Assembly (NCBI GenBank): GCA_964475115.1
Contig: CAYYVJ010000042.1
Coordinates: 1 to 17,769, forward strand
DNA: 17,769 bases
Direction: 5' to 3'
DNA from: CAYYVJ01 sp964475115
Lineage (GTDB): Bacteria > Bacillota > Clostridia > Lachnospirales > Lachnospiraceae
In this document: positions 7,284 to 14,937 of the stretch, in pieces
How the letters are laid out: each line of letters begins with the position of its first letter
Numbering within the stretch: position 1 is the first letter of the stretch
Notes under the pieces: model-generated
The model's input: only the letters and a program-made list of their open reading frames with translations
Told to the model about the DNA's origin: nothing
Databases searched by the model: none
Translations under genes and position numbers: made by a program

Positions 7284-8148
7284 TATTTATGGAAAGAAAA
7301 GAAAAGCATTAGATGATTTTTTAATTGGATTAATATATTTTTGTGCATTTATTTCTATTTTTTTATTAGCAGTTATTGTAGGATATGTATTTGTTAAAGG
7401 TGCTTCTTCTGTTAACTGGTCTTTTCTAACGACAGTTCCAAGTACTATTAAGGGAACGTTTGGTATAGCTGGAAATATAGTAAATACTATCTACATAGTA
7501 GTAATTACTTTGATTATCGCTACGCCAATAGGAATCGGTGCTGCCATCTATCTAAATGAATATGCAAAGCCTGGAAGATTAGTAAGAACAATAGAATTTA
7601 CAACAGAAACACTTTCTGGTATTCCATCTATCATTTTTGGTTTGTTTGGTATGGTGTTTTTTGGTGGAACATTGGGATTTGGATTTTCTATTTTAACAGG
7701 TTGCTTTACATTGACTTTAATGGTGTTACCATTAATTATAAGAAATACCCAGGAAGCATTGAAAACAGTACCAGGATCTTATCGAAGTGGAGCGCTTGGA
7801 ATTGGTGCGACAAAATGGTATATGATTCGAACCATATTATTACCATCAGCAATGCCAGGAATTGTAACAGGTGTTATTTTGGCGATAGGCCGTATTGTGG
7901 GTGAATCAGCAGCGCTTCTATTTACAGCAGGTAGTGGATTTTTATTACCCAAGCTTGGTGAACATGGAGAAGGACTTTTAGAAAAAGCATTTGATTCGGG
8001 TGGAACATTAACGATTCAGCTTTATCTAAGTATGTCAAAAGCGCAATATGACGATGCGTTTGGAATCGCCTTAGTTTTACTAGCGATTGTATTGATAATA
8101 AACTTTTTAACCAAATATCTTGCTCACAAATTCGACGTGAACAAGTAA
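7261..8148 (+). CDS. pstA: Phosphate ABC transporter permease PstA
   Basis: A 295-residue partner permease to PstC. It has about six membrane segments, the first at roughly 20-43. It carries TLSGIPSIIFGLFGMVFF and the EAA-type loop ALGIGATKWYMIRTILLPSAMPGIVTG, followed by AIGRIVGESAALLFTAG, the PstA signature. The longest start, ATG 7261, directly abuts the ribosome-site-like AAGAAGG (7254-7260) and leaves no spacer. GTG 7264 or GTG 7270 (9-nt spacer) may be the true start, shortening the protein by one or three residues. All options overlap the end of pstC, which implies coupled translation and near-equal amounts of the two permeases. The stop is followed by 31 nt to the preferred pstB start. 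Confidence 0.95.
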   Translation: MVKVLENSIYGKKRKALDDFLIGLIYFCAFISIFLLAVIVGYVFVKGASSVNWSFLTTVPSTIKGTFGIAGNIVNTIYIVVITLIIATPIGIGAAIYLNEYAKPGRLVRTIEFTTETLSGIPSIIFGLFGMVFFGGTLGFGFSILTGCFTLTLMVLPLIIRNTQEALKTVPGSYRSGALGIGATKWYMIRTILLPSAMPGIVTGVILAIGRIVGESAALLFTAGSGFLLPKLGEHGEGLLEKAFDSGGTLTIQLYLSMSKAQYDDAFGIALVLLAIVLIINFLTKYLAHKFDVNK

Positions 8149-8179
8149 ATGATGTTAAAATGCCAAAATGGAGGATGTT

Positions 8180-8938
8180 ATGTTAGAAGATAAAATTGTT
8201 GTAAAAGATTTAAATTTACATTACGGTAGCAATCACGCACTAAAAAATGTTTCTATGAATATAAAAGAAAAAGCGATTACTGCATTTATTGGCCCTTCAG
8301 GTTGTGGAAAATCCACTTTCTTAAAAACACTAAATCGCATGAATGATTTAGTGCCTAACGTTACGATTTCTGGGCAAGTATTATTAAGTGGAGAGGATAT
8401 TTTTGATCCTAAAGTAGATACAACATTATTGAGAAAAAAAATTGGAATGGTATTTCAACAACCAAATCCTTTTCCCATGAGTATTTATGATAATATAGCC
8501 TATGGCCCTAGAATCCATGGTGTTAAGTCTAAATCAAAGTTAGACGATATAGTAGAATCGAGTTTGATTGGAGCTGCCTTATTTGATGAGGTTAAGGATC
8601 GCTTAAAAAAACCAGCACTTGGACTTTCAGGTGGACAGCAACAAAGACTTTGTATTGCAAGAGCTTTAGCAGTAGAACCAGAGATTCTTTTGATGGATGA
8701 ACCTACTTCTGCATTGGATCCCATCTCAACGCTTAAGATAGAAGATTTAATGGCAGAATTAAAAGAAAAATATACAGTAGCCATAGTTACTCATAATATG
8801 CAACAGGCAGCACGTATTTCAGATTATACAGCATTTTTTCTGGTAGGAGAAGTAATCGAATATGCATCCACCGAAAAGCTATTTTCTATGCCTGAGCATA
8901 AAAAGACGGAAGACTATATAACTGGTAGATTTGGATAA
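8180..8938 (+). CDS. pstB: Phosphate ABC transporter ATP-binding protein PstB
   Basis: A 252-residue ATPase that powers phosphate import through PstC/PstA. Walker A is GPSGCGKST at 38-46, the Q-loop lies in GMVFQQPNPFPMSIYDNIAYGPR, the ABC signature is LSGGQQQRL, Walker B is ILLMDEPTSALDP, and the H-loop is IVTHNMQQAARISD. The FPMSIYDN stretch after the Q-loop and the AARISDYTAFFLVGEVIE end are typical of PstB. The open frame reaches ATG 8168, but that ATG overlaps GGAGG (8170-8174). ATG 8180, 5 nt after this site, gives the usual PstB length and N-terminus (MLEDKIVVKDLNLHYG). All ATPase residues are intact. Confidence 0.96.
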   Translation: MLEDKIVVKDLNLHYGSNHALKNVSMNIKEKAITAFIGPSGCGKSTFLKTLNRMNDLVPNVTISGQVLLSGEDIFDPKVDTTLLRKKIGMVFQQPNPFPMSIYDNIAYGPRIHGVKSKSKLDDIVESSLIGAALFDEVKDRLKKPALGLSGGQQQRLCIARALAVEPEILLMDEPTSALDPISTLKIEDLMAELKEKYTVAIVTHNMQQAARISDYTAFFLVGEVIEYASTEKLFSMPEHKKTEDYITGRFG

Positions 8939-8953
8939 AAGGAGGAATTATAT

Positions 8954-9616
8954 ATGGCAGCAAGAATAAGTTTTGATCATGAAATTGAAGTATTAAACAA
9001 GGAATTAGAAAAAATGGGTTCACTTATTGAGATAGCAATTGATAAAAGTGTTCAAGCATTTCAGAGTCAAGATTACGATTTGGCTAAAGAAATAATTCAA
9101 GGAGATCGTACGGTTAATGATATAGAAAAATCAATAGAAGCTAGGTGCCTTTCCCTTATCTTAAAACAACAGCCAGTAGCTAAAGACCTTAGAATCGTTT
9201 CTACTGCTTTGAAAGTAGTAACAGATATGGAGCGTATCGGGGATCAAGCAGCTGATATTGCTGAATTGGTATTAAGGCTTAAAGGGGAACCGATTTTTAA
9301 TGTAGTAAACCATATACCTGAGATGGCAGATGTAGCAAAAAGAATGGTTCATGATGCAGTGGCAGCTTTTGTTAGTTTAGATGTGAAAGCTTCAAGAGAA
9401 ACTATAGTCCTTGATGATGTAGTAGATAGCCTGTTTAATAATGTTAAAGAAGAGATTATTCATCTATTAAAAACAGAACCAGAACATGCAGATGATTTTA
9501 TTGATATATTGATGATTGCTAAGTATTTGGAGAGAATTGGAGACCATGCAGTTAATATTTGTGAGTGGACAGAATTCCATGAAACTGGTTCATTAAAAAA
9601 CGTGCGAATTCTATAA
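8954..9616 (+). CDS. phoU: Phosphate transport/signalling regulator PhoU
   Basis: A 220-residue all-helical protein with two PhoU repeats at about 15-105 and 118-205. Both carry the metal-binding motif: ALKVVTDMERIGDQAADIAELV in the first and AKYLERIGDHAVNICEW in the second (E-R-I-G-D in each). PhoU links the Pst transporter to the PhoR sensor, keeps the kinase off when phosphate is plentiful, and limits uptake. The start is ATG 8954, 8 nt after GGAGG (8941-8945) and 15 nt after the pstB stop. It lies between the transporter and the two-component genes, the standard arrangement in clostridia. Confidence 0.96.
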   Translation: MAARISFDHEIEVLNKELEKMGSLIEIAIDKSVQAFQSQDYDLAKEIIQGDRTVNDIEKSIEARCLSLILKQQPVAKDLRIVSTALKVVTDMERIGDQAADIAELVLRLKGEPIFNVVNHIPEMADVAKRMVHDAVAAFVSLDVKASRETIVLDDVVDSLFNNVKEEIIHLLKTEPEHADDFIDILMIAKYLERIGDHAVNICEWTEFHETGSLKNVRIL

Positions 9617-9625
9617 GGAGATATT

Positions 9626-10315
9626 ATGGACCGAATTTATGTAGTGGAAGATGAAGATAATATAAGAGACTTAATTAGAATCTCATTAGAAGGCTTTGGA
9701 TATCTTGTATATGCTTTTGAAACAGCGGAAGCAGCCTTGGAAAAGATAAATACAGAAAAACCAGATTTAGTTATTTTTGATTTAATGCTACCAGGTATGG
9801 ATGGATTATCAGCTATTCGTGCCATTCGAAAAAATGAAATCTTAAAAGATTTACTTATACTTGTTTTGACGGCAAAAGATAAAGAACTTGATAAGGTAAT
9901 TGGTCTTGATAATGGCGCAGATGATTATATGACGAAACCTTTTGGAATTCTTGAATTGTCAGCAAGAGTTCGCTTGCTTTTAAGAAGAAAGACTGGAAAA
10001 GAAATAGAAAACAAGCAAATAGATATTGAAGAACTTACAATTAATACAAGAACTAGAGAAGTGAAATATGTAGGGAAGCTAATAGACTTAACTTTTAAAG
10101 AATATGAGCTACTTATCTATTTAGTTGAAAATCAAGATAAAGTAGTATCAAGAGATGAACTTTTAAATAAAATATGGGGATATGGCTATGATGGTGAAAC
10201 TAGAACTTTGGATATTCATATTAGAACGTTAAGACAGAAATTGGGTGAAAAAGGTCAGGAGCACATAAAGACTATACGTGGTGTAGGATATAGATTTATA
10301 AAAATAGAGGAGTAA
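9626..10315 (+). CDS. phoP: OmpR/PhoB-family response regulator of the phosphate regulon
   Basis: A 229-residue regulator. The receiver domain (about 1-120) has the acidic pair in VVEDED, the phospho-acceptor D52 in FDLMLPGMDG, T82 and K104 (TKPF). The C-terminal winged helix (about 130-227) has LTFKEYELLIYLVENQDKVVSRDELLNKIWGY and the recognition helix in RTLDIHIRTLRQKLG. When phosphorylated by the adjacent kinase it should bind Pho boxes, including those before pstC. It is 9 nt downstream of phoU with its own AGGAG (9616-9620), and phoR follows 3 nt after its stop. Placement after pstCAB-phoU supports the Pho assignment over other OmpR-type regulators. Confidence 0.93.
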   Translation: MDRIYVVEDEDNIRDLIRISLEGFGYLVYAFETAEAALEKINTEKPDLVIFDLMLPGMDGLSAIRAIRKNEILKDLLILVLTAKDKELDKVIGLDNGADDYMTKPFGILELSARVRLLLRRKTGKEIENKQIDIEELTINTRTREVKYVGKLIDLTFKEYELLIYLVENQDKVVSRDELLNKIWGYGYDGETRTLDIHIRTLRQKLGEKGQEHIKTIRGVGYRFIKIEE

Positions 10316-10318
10316 ATC

Positions 10319-11371
10319 GTGAAAAAGGCCATATTTGGAAAAATTATTTTAATTATAATTGTGGTTTTAGGAATAAGTACCATACTATCCTATTCTGTGG
10401 TTTATGATAGTGGTTATTTTGTTGATTTTAAAAGTTATTTCATAGCATTACTTCCTCCCTTACTTATAACTAGCCTTTTGGCTTTTTTGATGGCATACTA
10501 TATGGCAAATAGATTATCAAAATCAATTACAGCTCCTTTGGAGGAAATTTCAAAAGAGATGCTGAAGATAAAAGAAGATAATCCAAAATTTGATTTTAGT
10601 AAATATAAATATGAAGAATTAAAGCAAATTCAAAATACGATTATCAATCAATCAAAAGAAGTTCGAACTATTTTGAAAAAGCTTAACTTTGAAAAACTTG
10701 TACGTCAGGAATTTTTTTCAAATGCATCCCATGAATTAAAGACACCAATCACTTCAATAAAAGGATATACAGAACTTTTAGAGAGTGGCATGGTTTCTGA
10801 TGAAGAGGTAAAGAAAGATTTTCTTTCACGGATAAAAAAAGAAACTGAGAATATGGTGAATTTAATTAGTGATATTTTGATGATATCAAAACTAGAGACA
10901 AAAGAGGTAGAAGTAGTTATTGAAGAGATAAGAATCTATCCTTTGGTTCTAGAAGTTGTTAATACTTTTGTTCCTTTAGCCAGATCTCAAGATGTAAAAG
11001 TTGAAATTGATTGTAAGCCACTTATTATTAATGCAAACTCTGGACAGATGAAAGAGCTTATAGGAAACTTGCTTAGCAATGCGATTAAATATAATCGCGT
11101 GGGTGGAACTGTTACAGTTACGGTTCAAAATCAGCATAATTCTTTAATGATAGAAGTTGAAGATACAGGAATGGGAATTCCCAAAGAATCGCTTAGTCGA
11201 ATATTTGAACGTTTTTATAGAGTTGATAAAGGTAGAAGTAAAAAAATAGGCGGAACAGGACTTGGTTTATCCATTGTAAAACACATAGTGGCCTATTATA
11301 ATGGAAGCATAGAATTAGAAAGTGAAGCTGATGTAGGTACAAAGGTGATTGTTACAATGCCAATATTATAA
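10319..11371 (+). CDS. phoR: Phosphate-regulon sensor histidine kinase PhoR, short sensor form
   Basis: A 350-residue membrane kinase. Two membrane segments lie at about 6-28 and 39-62, leaving an outside loop of only about ten residues. A HAMP-like stretch (RLSKSITAPLEEISKEM) and a short linker follow, then HisKA with phospho-acceptor H138 (FFSNASHELKTPITSIKGY). The ATPase domain has the N box (ELIGNLLSNAIKYN), the G1 box (VEDTGMGIP), the F box (FERFYRVDKGR) and the G2 box (GGTGLGLSIV). No PAS domain or large extracellular domain is visible, unlike B. subtilis PhoR. The start is GTG 10319 behind AGAGGAG (10306-10312). It is the last gene of the operon; phosphate status probably reaches it through Pst and PhoU instead of by direct ligand binding. 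Confidence 0.92.
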   Translation: MKKAIFGKIILIIIVVLGISTILSYSVVYDSGYFVDFKSYFIALLPPLLITSLLAFLMAYYMANRLSKSITAPLEEISKEMLKIKEDNPKFDFSKYKYEELKQIQNTIINQSKEVRTILKKLNFEKLVRQEFFSNASHELKTPITSIKGYTELLESGMVSDEEVKKDFLSRIKKETENMVNLISDILMISKLETKEVEVVIEEIRIYPLVLEVVNTFVPLARSQDVKVEIDCKPLIINANSGQMKELIGNLLSNAIKYNRVGGTVTVTVQNQHNSLMIEVEDTGMGIPKESLSRIFERFYRVDKGRSKKIGGTGLGLSIVKHIVAYYNGSIELESEADVGTKVIVTMPIL

Positions 11372-11436
11372 TGTACCAGGTACACTTACAGAAGTATTAC
11401 GGAATCGTAAGAAAAACGTAAGTGTACCTGGTACAT
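11371..11436. repeat. Nested palindrome after phoR: 19-bp perfect inverted repeat, REP-like and/or terminator
   Basis: The arms ATGTACCAGGTACACTTAC (11371-11389) and GTAAGTGTACCTGGTACAT (11418-11436) are perfectly complementary over 19 bp. The 28-nt loop holds a smaller hairpin, TTACG-GAAT-CGTAA (11397-11410). Each arm is itself palindromic (TGTACC-A-GGTACA and TGTACC-T-GGTACA). The left arm begins at the final base of the phoR stop codon. A modest T-rich run (TCTTTATTTTCTCTT) follows, so it could terminate the pho operon. The arms-within-arms design resembles an inverted pair of REP elements. Confidence 0.75.
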
Positions 11437-11448
11437 CTTTATTTTCTC

Positions 11449-11477
11449 TTGAGTAATAGTTTCGAATATGCTAAGAT
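11449..11477 (+). promoter_or_regulatory. Promoter of purH
   Basis: The -35 is TTGAGT (11449-11454), the spacer 17 bp, and the -10 TAAGAT (11472-11477), with TGC just upstream (extended -10). The predicted transcript start is near 11484, leaving a leader of about 48 nt, too short for a purine riboswitch; none is seen. Confidence 0.6.
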
Positions 11478-11531
11478 TATTCTGTATTTAGAAAAAAATG
11501 CGAGATGAAACATAGGGAATGGAGAGAGAAA

Positions 11532-13085
11532 ATGAGAGCATTAATCAGTGTATCAGACAAAACAGGAATCGTGGAATTGGCAAAGGAATTAAGAAATCTT
11601 GACATTGAAATTATTTCTACAGGTGGAACATATGGTAAATTAAAAGAAGAAGGTGTTGAAGCCATAGAAATATCTGAATTAACTGGATTCCCAGAATGTC
11701 TAGATGGAAGAGTGAAAACCCTTCATCCAGTTGTACACGCTGGCTTATTGGCAATGCGTTCTAAAGCAGAGCATATGAAACAACTTACAGACCTGAATAT
11801 AGATACAATTGATATGGTAATCGTAAATTTATATCCATTTAAATCCACTATCCTTAAAGATGGAGTTACACGTGGTGAGGCAGTAGAAAACATTGATATT
11901 GGTGGACCTACTATGCTTCGTTCAGCAGCAAAAAATTACCAAGATGTTGTAGTTGTTGTAGATCCTTCCGATTATCCTATGATTTTAAATGAGCTTAAAT
12001 CAAATGGAGAGGTTTCTTTGGAAACAAAGTTTTACCTAATGCAGAAGGTATTTATGCACACTTCAAGTTACGACACAATGATTGCAGACTATTTAAAAAA
12101 TGAAAGAAATGATCATACTCTTCCAGAGAATTTAACCTTGACTTTTGAAAAGGTACAAGATATGCGCTATGGTGAGAATCCTCATCAAGAAGCTGCATTT
12201 TATAAAGAAATAGGAAAAAGAAAAGGATCCCTTGTAGATGCAAAACAGGTAAATGGTAAGGAACTTTCCTTTAACAATATTAATGATACCAACGGTGCTC
12301 TTGAATTATTAAAAGAGTTTACTGAGCCTACAGTAGTAGCATGCAAACATGGAAACCCATGTGGAGTAGGAAGTGCAGATACAATACTTGATGCGTGGAA
12401 CAAGGCTTTTGAAGCAGATAAAGTTTCTATCTATGGAGGAATCGTAGTTATAAATCAAGAGGTTACATTGGAGCTTGCAGAAGCTATGAAACCTGTTTTC
12501 TTAGAAGTAGTAGTAGCTCCTAGTTATACAGAGGAAGCGCTAGAACTATTAAAGACAAAAAAGAATACGAGAGTATTAATTCTAGAAGATATAAGCACAC
12601 CACAAGCAGAAACTGCTTATGATCTGAAAAAGGTAAATGGTGGACTAATCCTTCAAACGATAGATAGTAAATTATTAGTAGAAGAAGATTTGAAAGTAAT
12701 GACAAATACAATACCTACAAAAGAGCAAATGGAAGATTTGCTATTTGCTTGGAAGGTAGTGAAATATGTTAAATCAAATGGTATTGCCTTAGCTAAAAAT
12801 AAACAATCAGTAGGAATAGGACCTGGTCAGGTAAATAGAGTGTGGGCAACCGCACAGGCAATTGACCATGGAAATGAGTTAATAGGTGAAGGTGCTACAA
12901 TAGGAGCGGTATTAGCCTCTGATGCATTCTTCCCATTTGATGACTGCGTAGAAGCAGCTCATGCAGCAGGAATCAAAGCAATTATTCAGCCAGGTGGATC
13001 GATTCGTGATCAAGATTCCATTGATAAATGTAATGAATATGGAATAACAATGGTATTTACAGGAATGCGTCATTTTAAACATTAG
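11532..13085 (+). CDS. purH: Bifunctional AICAR formyltransferase / IMP cyclohydrolase PurH
   Basis: A 517-residue cytoplasmic enzyme for the last two steps of de novo IMP synthesis: formyl transfer to AICAR, then ring closure. The N-terminal MGS-like cyclohydrolase domain (about 1-145) opens RALISVSDKTGIVELAKEL and contains ISTGGTYGKL, LDGRVKTLHPVVHAGLLA and VNLYPF. The transformylase domain follows, with MRYGENPHQEAAFY, the catalytic Lys-His pair in CKHGNPCGVG near residue 272, and SDAFFPFDD. The C-terminus, MVFTGMRHFKH, is the usual PurH ending. The open frame starts at ATG 11505, but ATG 11532 has the ribosome site GGAGAG (11521-11526) at 5 nt and matches family N-termini. No other purine genes are present; rhaM follows at 43 bp. 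Confidence 0.96.
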   Translation: MRALISVSDKTGIVELAKELRNLDIEIISTGGTYGKLKEEGVEAIEISELTGFPECLDGRVKTLHPVVHAGLLAMRSKAEHMKQLTDLNIDTIDMVIVNLYPFKSTILKDGVTRGEAVENIDIGGPTMLRSAAKNYQDVVVVVDPSDYPMILNELKSNGEVSLETKFYLMQKVFMHTSSYDTMIADYLKNERNDHTLPENLTLTFEKVQDMRYGENPHQEAAFYKEIGKRKGSLVDAKQVNGKELSFNNINDTNGALELLKEFTEPTVVACKHGNPCGVGSADTILDAWNKAFEADKVSIYGGIVVINQEVTLELAEAMKPVFLEVVVAPSYTEEALELLKTKKNTRVLILEDISTPQAETAYDLKKVNGGLILQTIDSKLLVEEDLKVMTNTIPTKEQMEDLLFAWKVVKYVKSNGIALAKNKQSVGIGPGQVNRVWATAQAIDHGNELIGEGATIGAVLASDAFFPFDDCVEAAHAAGIKAIIQPGGSIRDQDSIDKCNEYGITMVFTGMRHFKH

Positions 13086-13128
13086 AATGTAATTAATATT
13101 GTAGCTAAAATTGAATGGAGGAACTCTT

Positions 13129-13455
13129 ATGACACATAGTAAAAAGTTTGCATGGACTTGGAAGGTAAAAGAGGAATACTTAGACGAATATGTAAAAATG
13201 CATTTAAACCCATGGCCAGAAATCATGGAAGAGCATACTAAAGCAGGTTATAAAAATTATTCTATTTTTCAAAATGGAAATCAATTCTTTTATTGCTTTG
13301 AATGTGACGATGTAGATGCGGCAAATGAATATATTGCGAAAAGTGAAGCTTGTAATCGGTGGAATGCTATTACATCTAAAATGGTAGAAGGTTCTTTTGA
13401 TTTTAACGAAGAAGAGCCAATTAAATTTATGCCAGAGGTATTTTATTTACCTTGA
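13129..13455 (+). CDS. rhaM: L-rhamnose mutarotase (RhaM)
   Basis: A 108-residue protein matching the full length of RhaM, which interconverts the alpha and beta anomers of L-rhamnose to feed rhamnose breakdown. Family marks are the N-terminal block EEYLDEYVKMHLNPWPEI, with Y21 and H25 placed like the active-site Tyr and His of E. coli RhaM, then GYKNYSIFQNGNQFFYCFE, CNRWNAIT, and the C-terminal EVFYLP, which is nearly invariant. The open frame starts at TTG 13111, but GGAGGA (13117-13122) lies inside that extension, so ATG 13129 at 6 nt is the start. It sits alone between purH and a peptidase with no other rhamnose genes beside it. A pectin-related protein lies about 10 kb upstream. Confidence 0.93.
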   Translation: MTHSKKFAWTWKVKEEYLDEYVKMHLNPWPEIMEEHTKAGYKNYSIFQNGNQFFYCFECDDVDAANEYIAKSEACNRWNAITSKMVEGSFDFNEEEPIKFMPEVFYLP

Positions 13456-13497
13456 GAGAATAATTATTAAATAAATGCGAAAGAGAAAGGACAAAAT

Positions 13498-14877
13498 ATG
13501 GAAAATAAAAACGCATGGTTAAAATATGATGAGAATCAAATAAATGAAATTATGGAATACAATGAAAAGTATAAAGAGTATATATCAACTTGCAAAACAG
13601 AAAGAGAATGTGTTGCACAAACAATCTTAGAAGCAAAAGAACATGGCTATGAAGATTTAAAAGAAAAGATAGCAAAAGGTGAGAAAGTAAAAGCCGGCGA
13701 TAAAGTATATTATAACAATATGGATAAAGCAGTTGCTCTATTTTTGGTAGGAGAGAAGCCACTAGAAGAAGGCATGAATATTTTAGGGGCACACGTAGAC
13801 TCTCCAAGACTTGACTTAAAGCAAAATCCTTTGTATGAAGACACTGATTTAGCTTTATTTGATACACATTATTATGGTGGAATAAAAAAATATCAATGGG
13901 TTACTCTTCCATTAGCTTTGCATGGTGTTGTGTTTAAAAAAGATGGTACAAAAGTTGAAATAAATATTGGAGAAGAAGATTCTGATCCAGTATTTGGAGT
14001 ATCCGACTTATTAATTCATCTTTCTGCAAATCAAATGGACAAAAAGGCTAATAAAGTAATCGAAGGTGAAGACCTAAATATTTTAATTGGTAGTATGCCA
14101 GTAAAAGGTGAAGAGAAAGATGCTGTAAAAGCAAATATCTTAAAACTTTTAAAGGATAAATACGATATTTCAGAAGATGATTTTATATCTGCAGAAATCG
14201 AAGCAGTTCCTGCAGGAAAAGCAAGAGATTATGGTATGGATAGAAGTATGGTTATGGGTTATGGGCATGACGATAGAGTTTGTGCTTATACTTCTTACAC
14301 CGCCTTGCTTGAACTAGATAAAACAGAAAAAACAAGTGTATGTATTTTGGTTGATAAAGAAGAAATAGGTAGTACAGGTGCCACTGGTATGGAATCCATG
14401 TTCTTTGAAAATGCAGTAGCAGAATTGATGGATCGTATGGGTGACTATACAGAGCTAAAAGTACGTAGAGCAATGCAAAATTCAAAAATGTTATCCTCAG
14501 ATGTAAGTGCAGCATTTGACCCTAATTATCCATCTGTAAATGAAAAGAAAAACACAGCTTATTTTGGAAAAGGTGTAACTTTTAATAAATATACTGGTTC
14601 TAGAGGAAAATCATCTTCAAATGATGCAAATCCAGAGTTTATTGCTGAGTTAAGAAGCATTATGGAAAAACATAATATATCTTTCCAAACAGCAGAACTT
14701 GGAAAAGTGGATGAAGGTGGCGGCGGAACAATCGCTAAATATATGGCTAAATATAACATGCAAGTAATCGATAGCGGTGTTTCTGTAATGAACATGCATG
14801 CTCCTTGGGAGATTGTAAGTAAGGTAGATGTATATGAAGCAAAAAAATGCTATATTGCCTTTTTGTTAGAAGCATAG
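13498..14877 (+). CDS. M18-family metallo-aminopeptidase (aspartyl aminopeptidase type)
   Basis: A 459-residue cytosolic two-zinc aminopeptidase of family M18, which removes N-terminal residues, often acidic ones, from peptides. The expected ligands are visible: H99 in GAHVDSPR (with D101), D258/D259 in YGHDDRVCAYT, E288/E289 in DKEEIGSTG, D335 in SSDVSAAFDPNY and H434 in NMHAPWEIV. The stretch GKVDEGGGGTIAKYMA is also characteristic. Length is normal and no residue is missing. The start is ATG 13498, 6 nt after AAAGGA (13486-13491). A 42-bp gap from rhaM with no visible promoter or terminator suggests read-through from purH-rhaM. The exact substrate preference cannot be read from sequence. 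Confidence 0.93.
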   Translation: MENKNAWLKYDENQINEIMEYNEKYKEYISTCKTERECVAQTILEAKEHGYEDLKEKIAKGEKVKAGDKVYYNNMDKAVALFLVGEKPLEEGMNILGAHVDSPRLDLKQNPLYEDTDLALFDTHYYGGIKKYQWVTLPLALHGVVFKKDGTKVEINIGEEDSDPVFGVSDLLIHLSANQMDKKANKVIEGEDLNILIGSMPVKGEEKDAVKANILKLLKDKYDISEDDFISAEIEAVPAGKARDYGMDRSMVMGYGHDDRVCAYTSYTALLELDKTEKTSVCILVDKEEIGSTGATGMESMFFENAVAELMDRMGDYTELKVRRAMQNSKMLSSDVSAAFDPNYPSVNEKKNTAYFGKGVTFNKYTGSRGKSSSNDANPEFIAELRSIMEKHNISFQTAELGKVDEGGGGTIAKYMAKYNMQVIDSGVSVMNMHAPWEIVSKVDVYEAKKCYIAFLLEA

Positions 14878-14903
14878 TAGCTACATACATAAAAAACTTA
14901 CCA

Positions 14904-14931
14904 TTGACAAACAAAAAGCAAGTGTTATAAT
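14904..14931 (+). promoter_or_regulatory. Strong promoter of the T-box-thrS transcript
   Basis: A perfect -35 TTGACA (14904-14909) and a perfect -10 TATAAT (14926-14931) are separated by 16 bp. A TG lies one base upstream of the -10. The predicted transcript start is near 14938, just before the T-box leader. Confidence 0.88.
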
Positions 14932-14937
14932 TAAGTT

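Noticed and set aside
11484..11531. Possible purine riboswitch in front of purH.
   Set aside because: The leader from the predicted start site is only about 48 nt and shows no aptamer-like hairpins.
12912..13226. A minus-strand frame spanning the purH-rhaM junction.
   Set aside because: Both plus-strand genes are recognised with proper ribosome sites; the antisense frame has no family resemblance or start signal.
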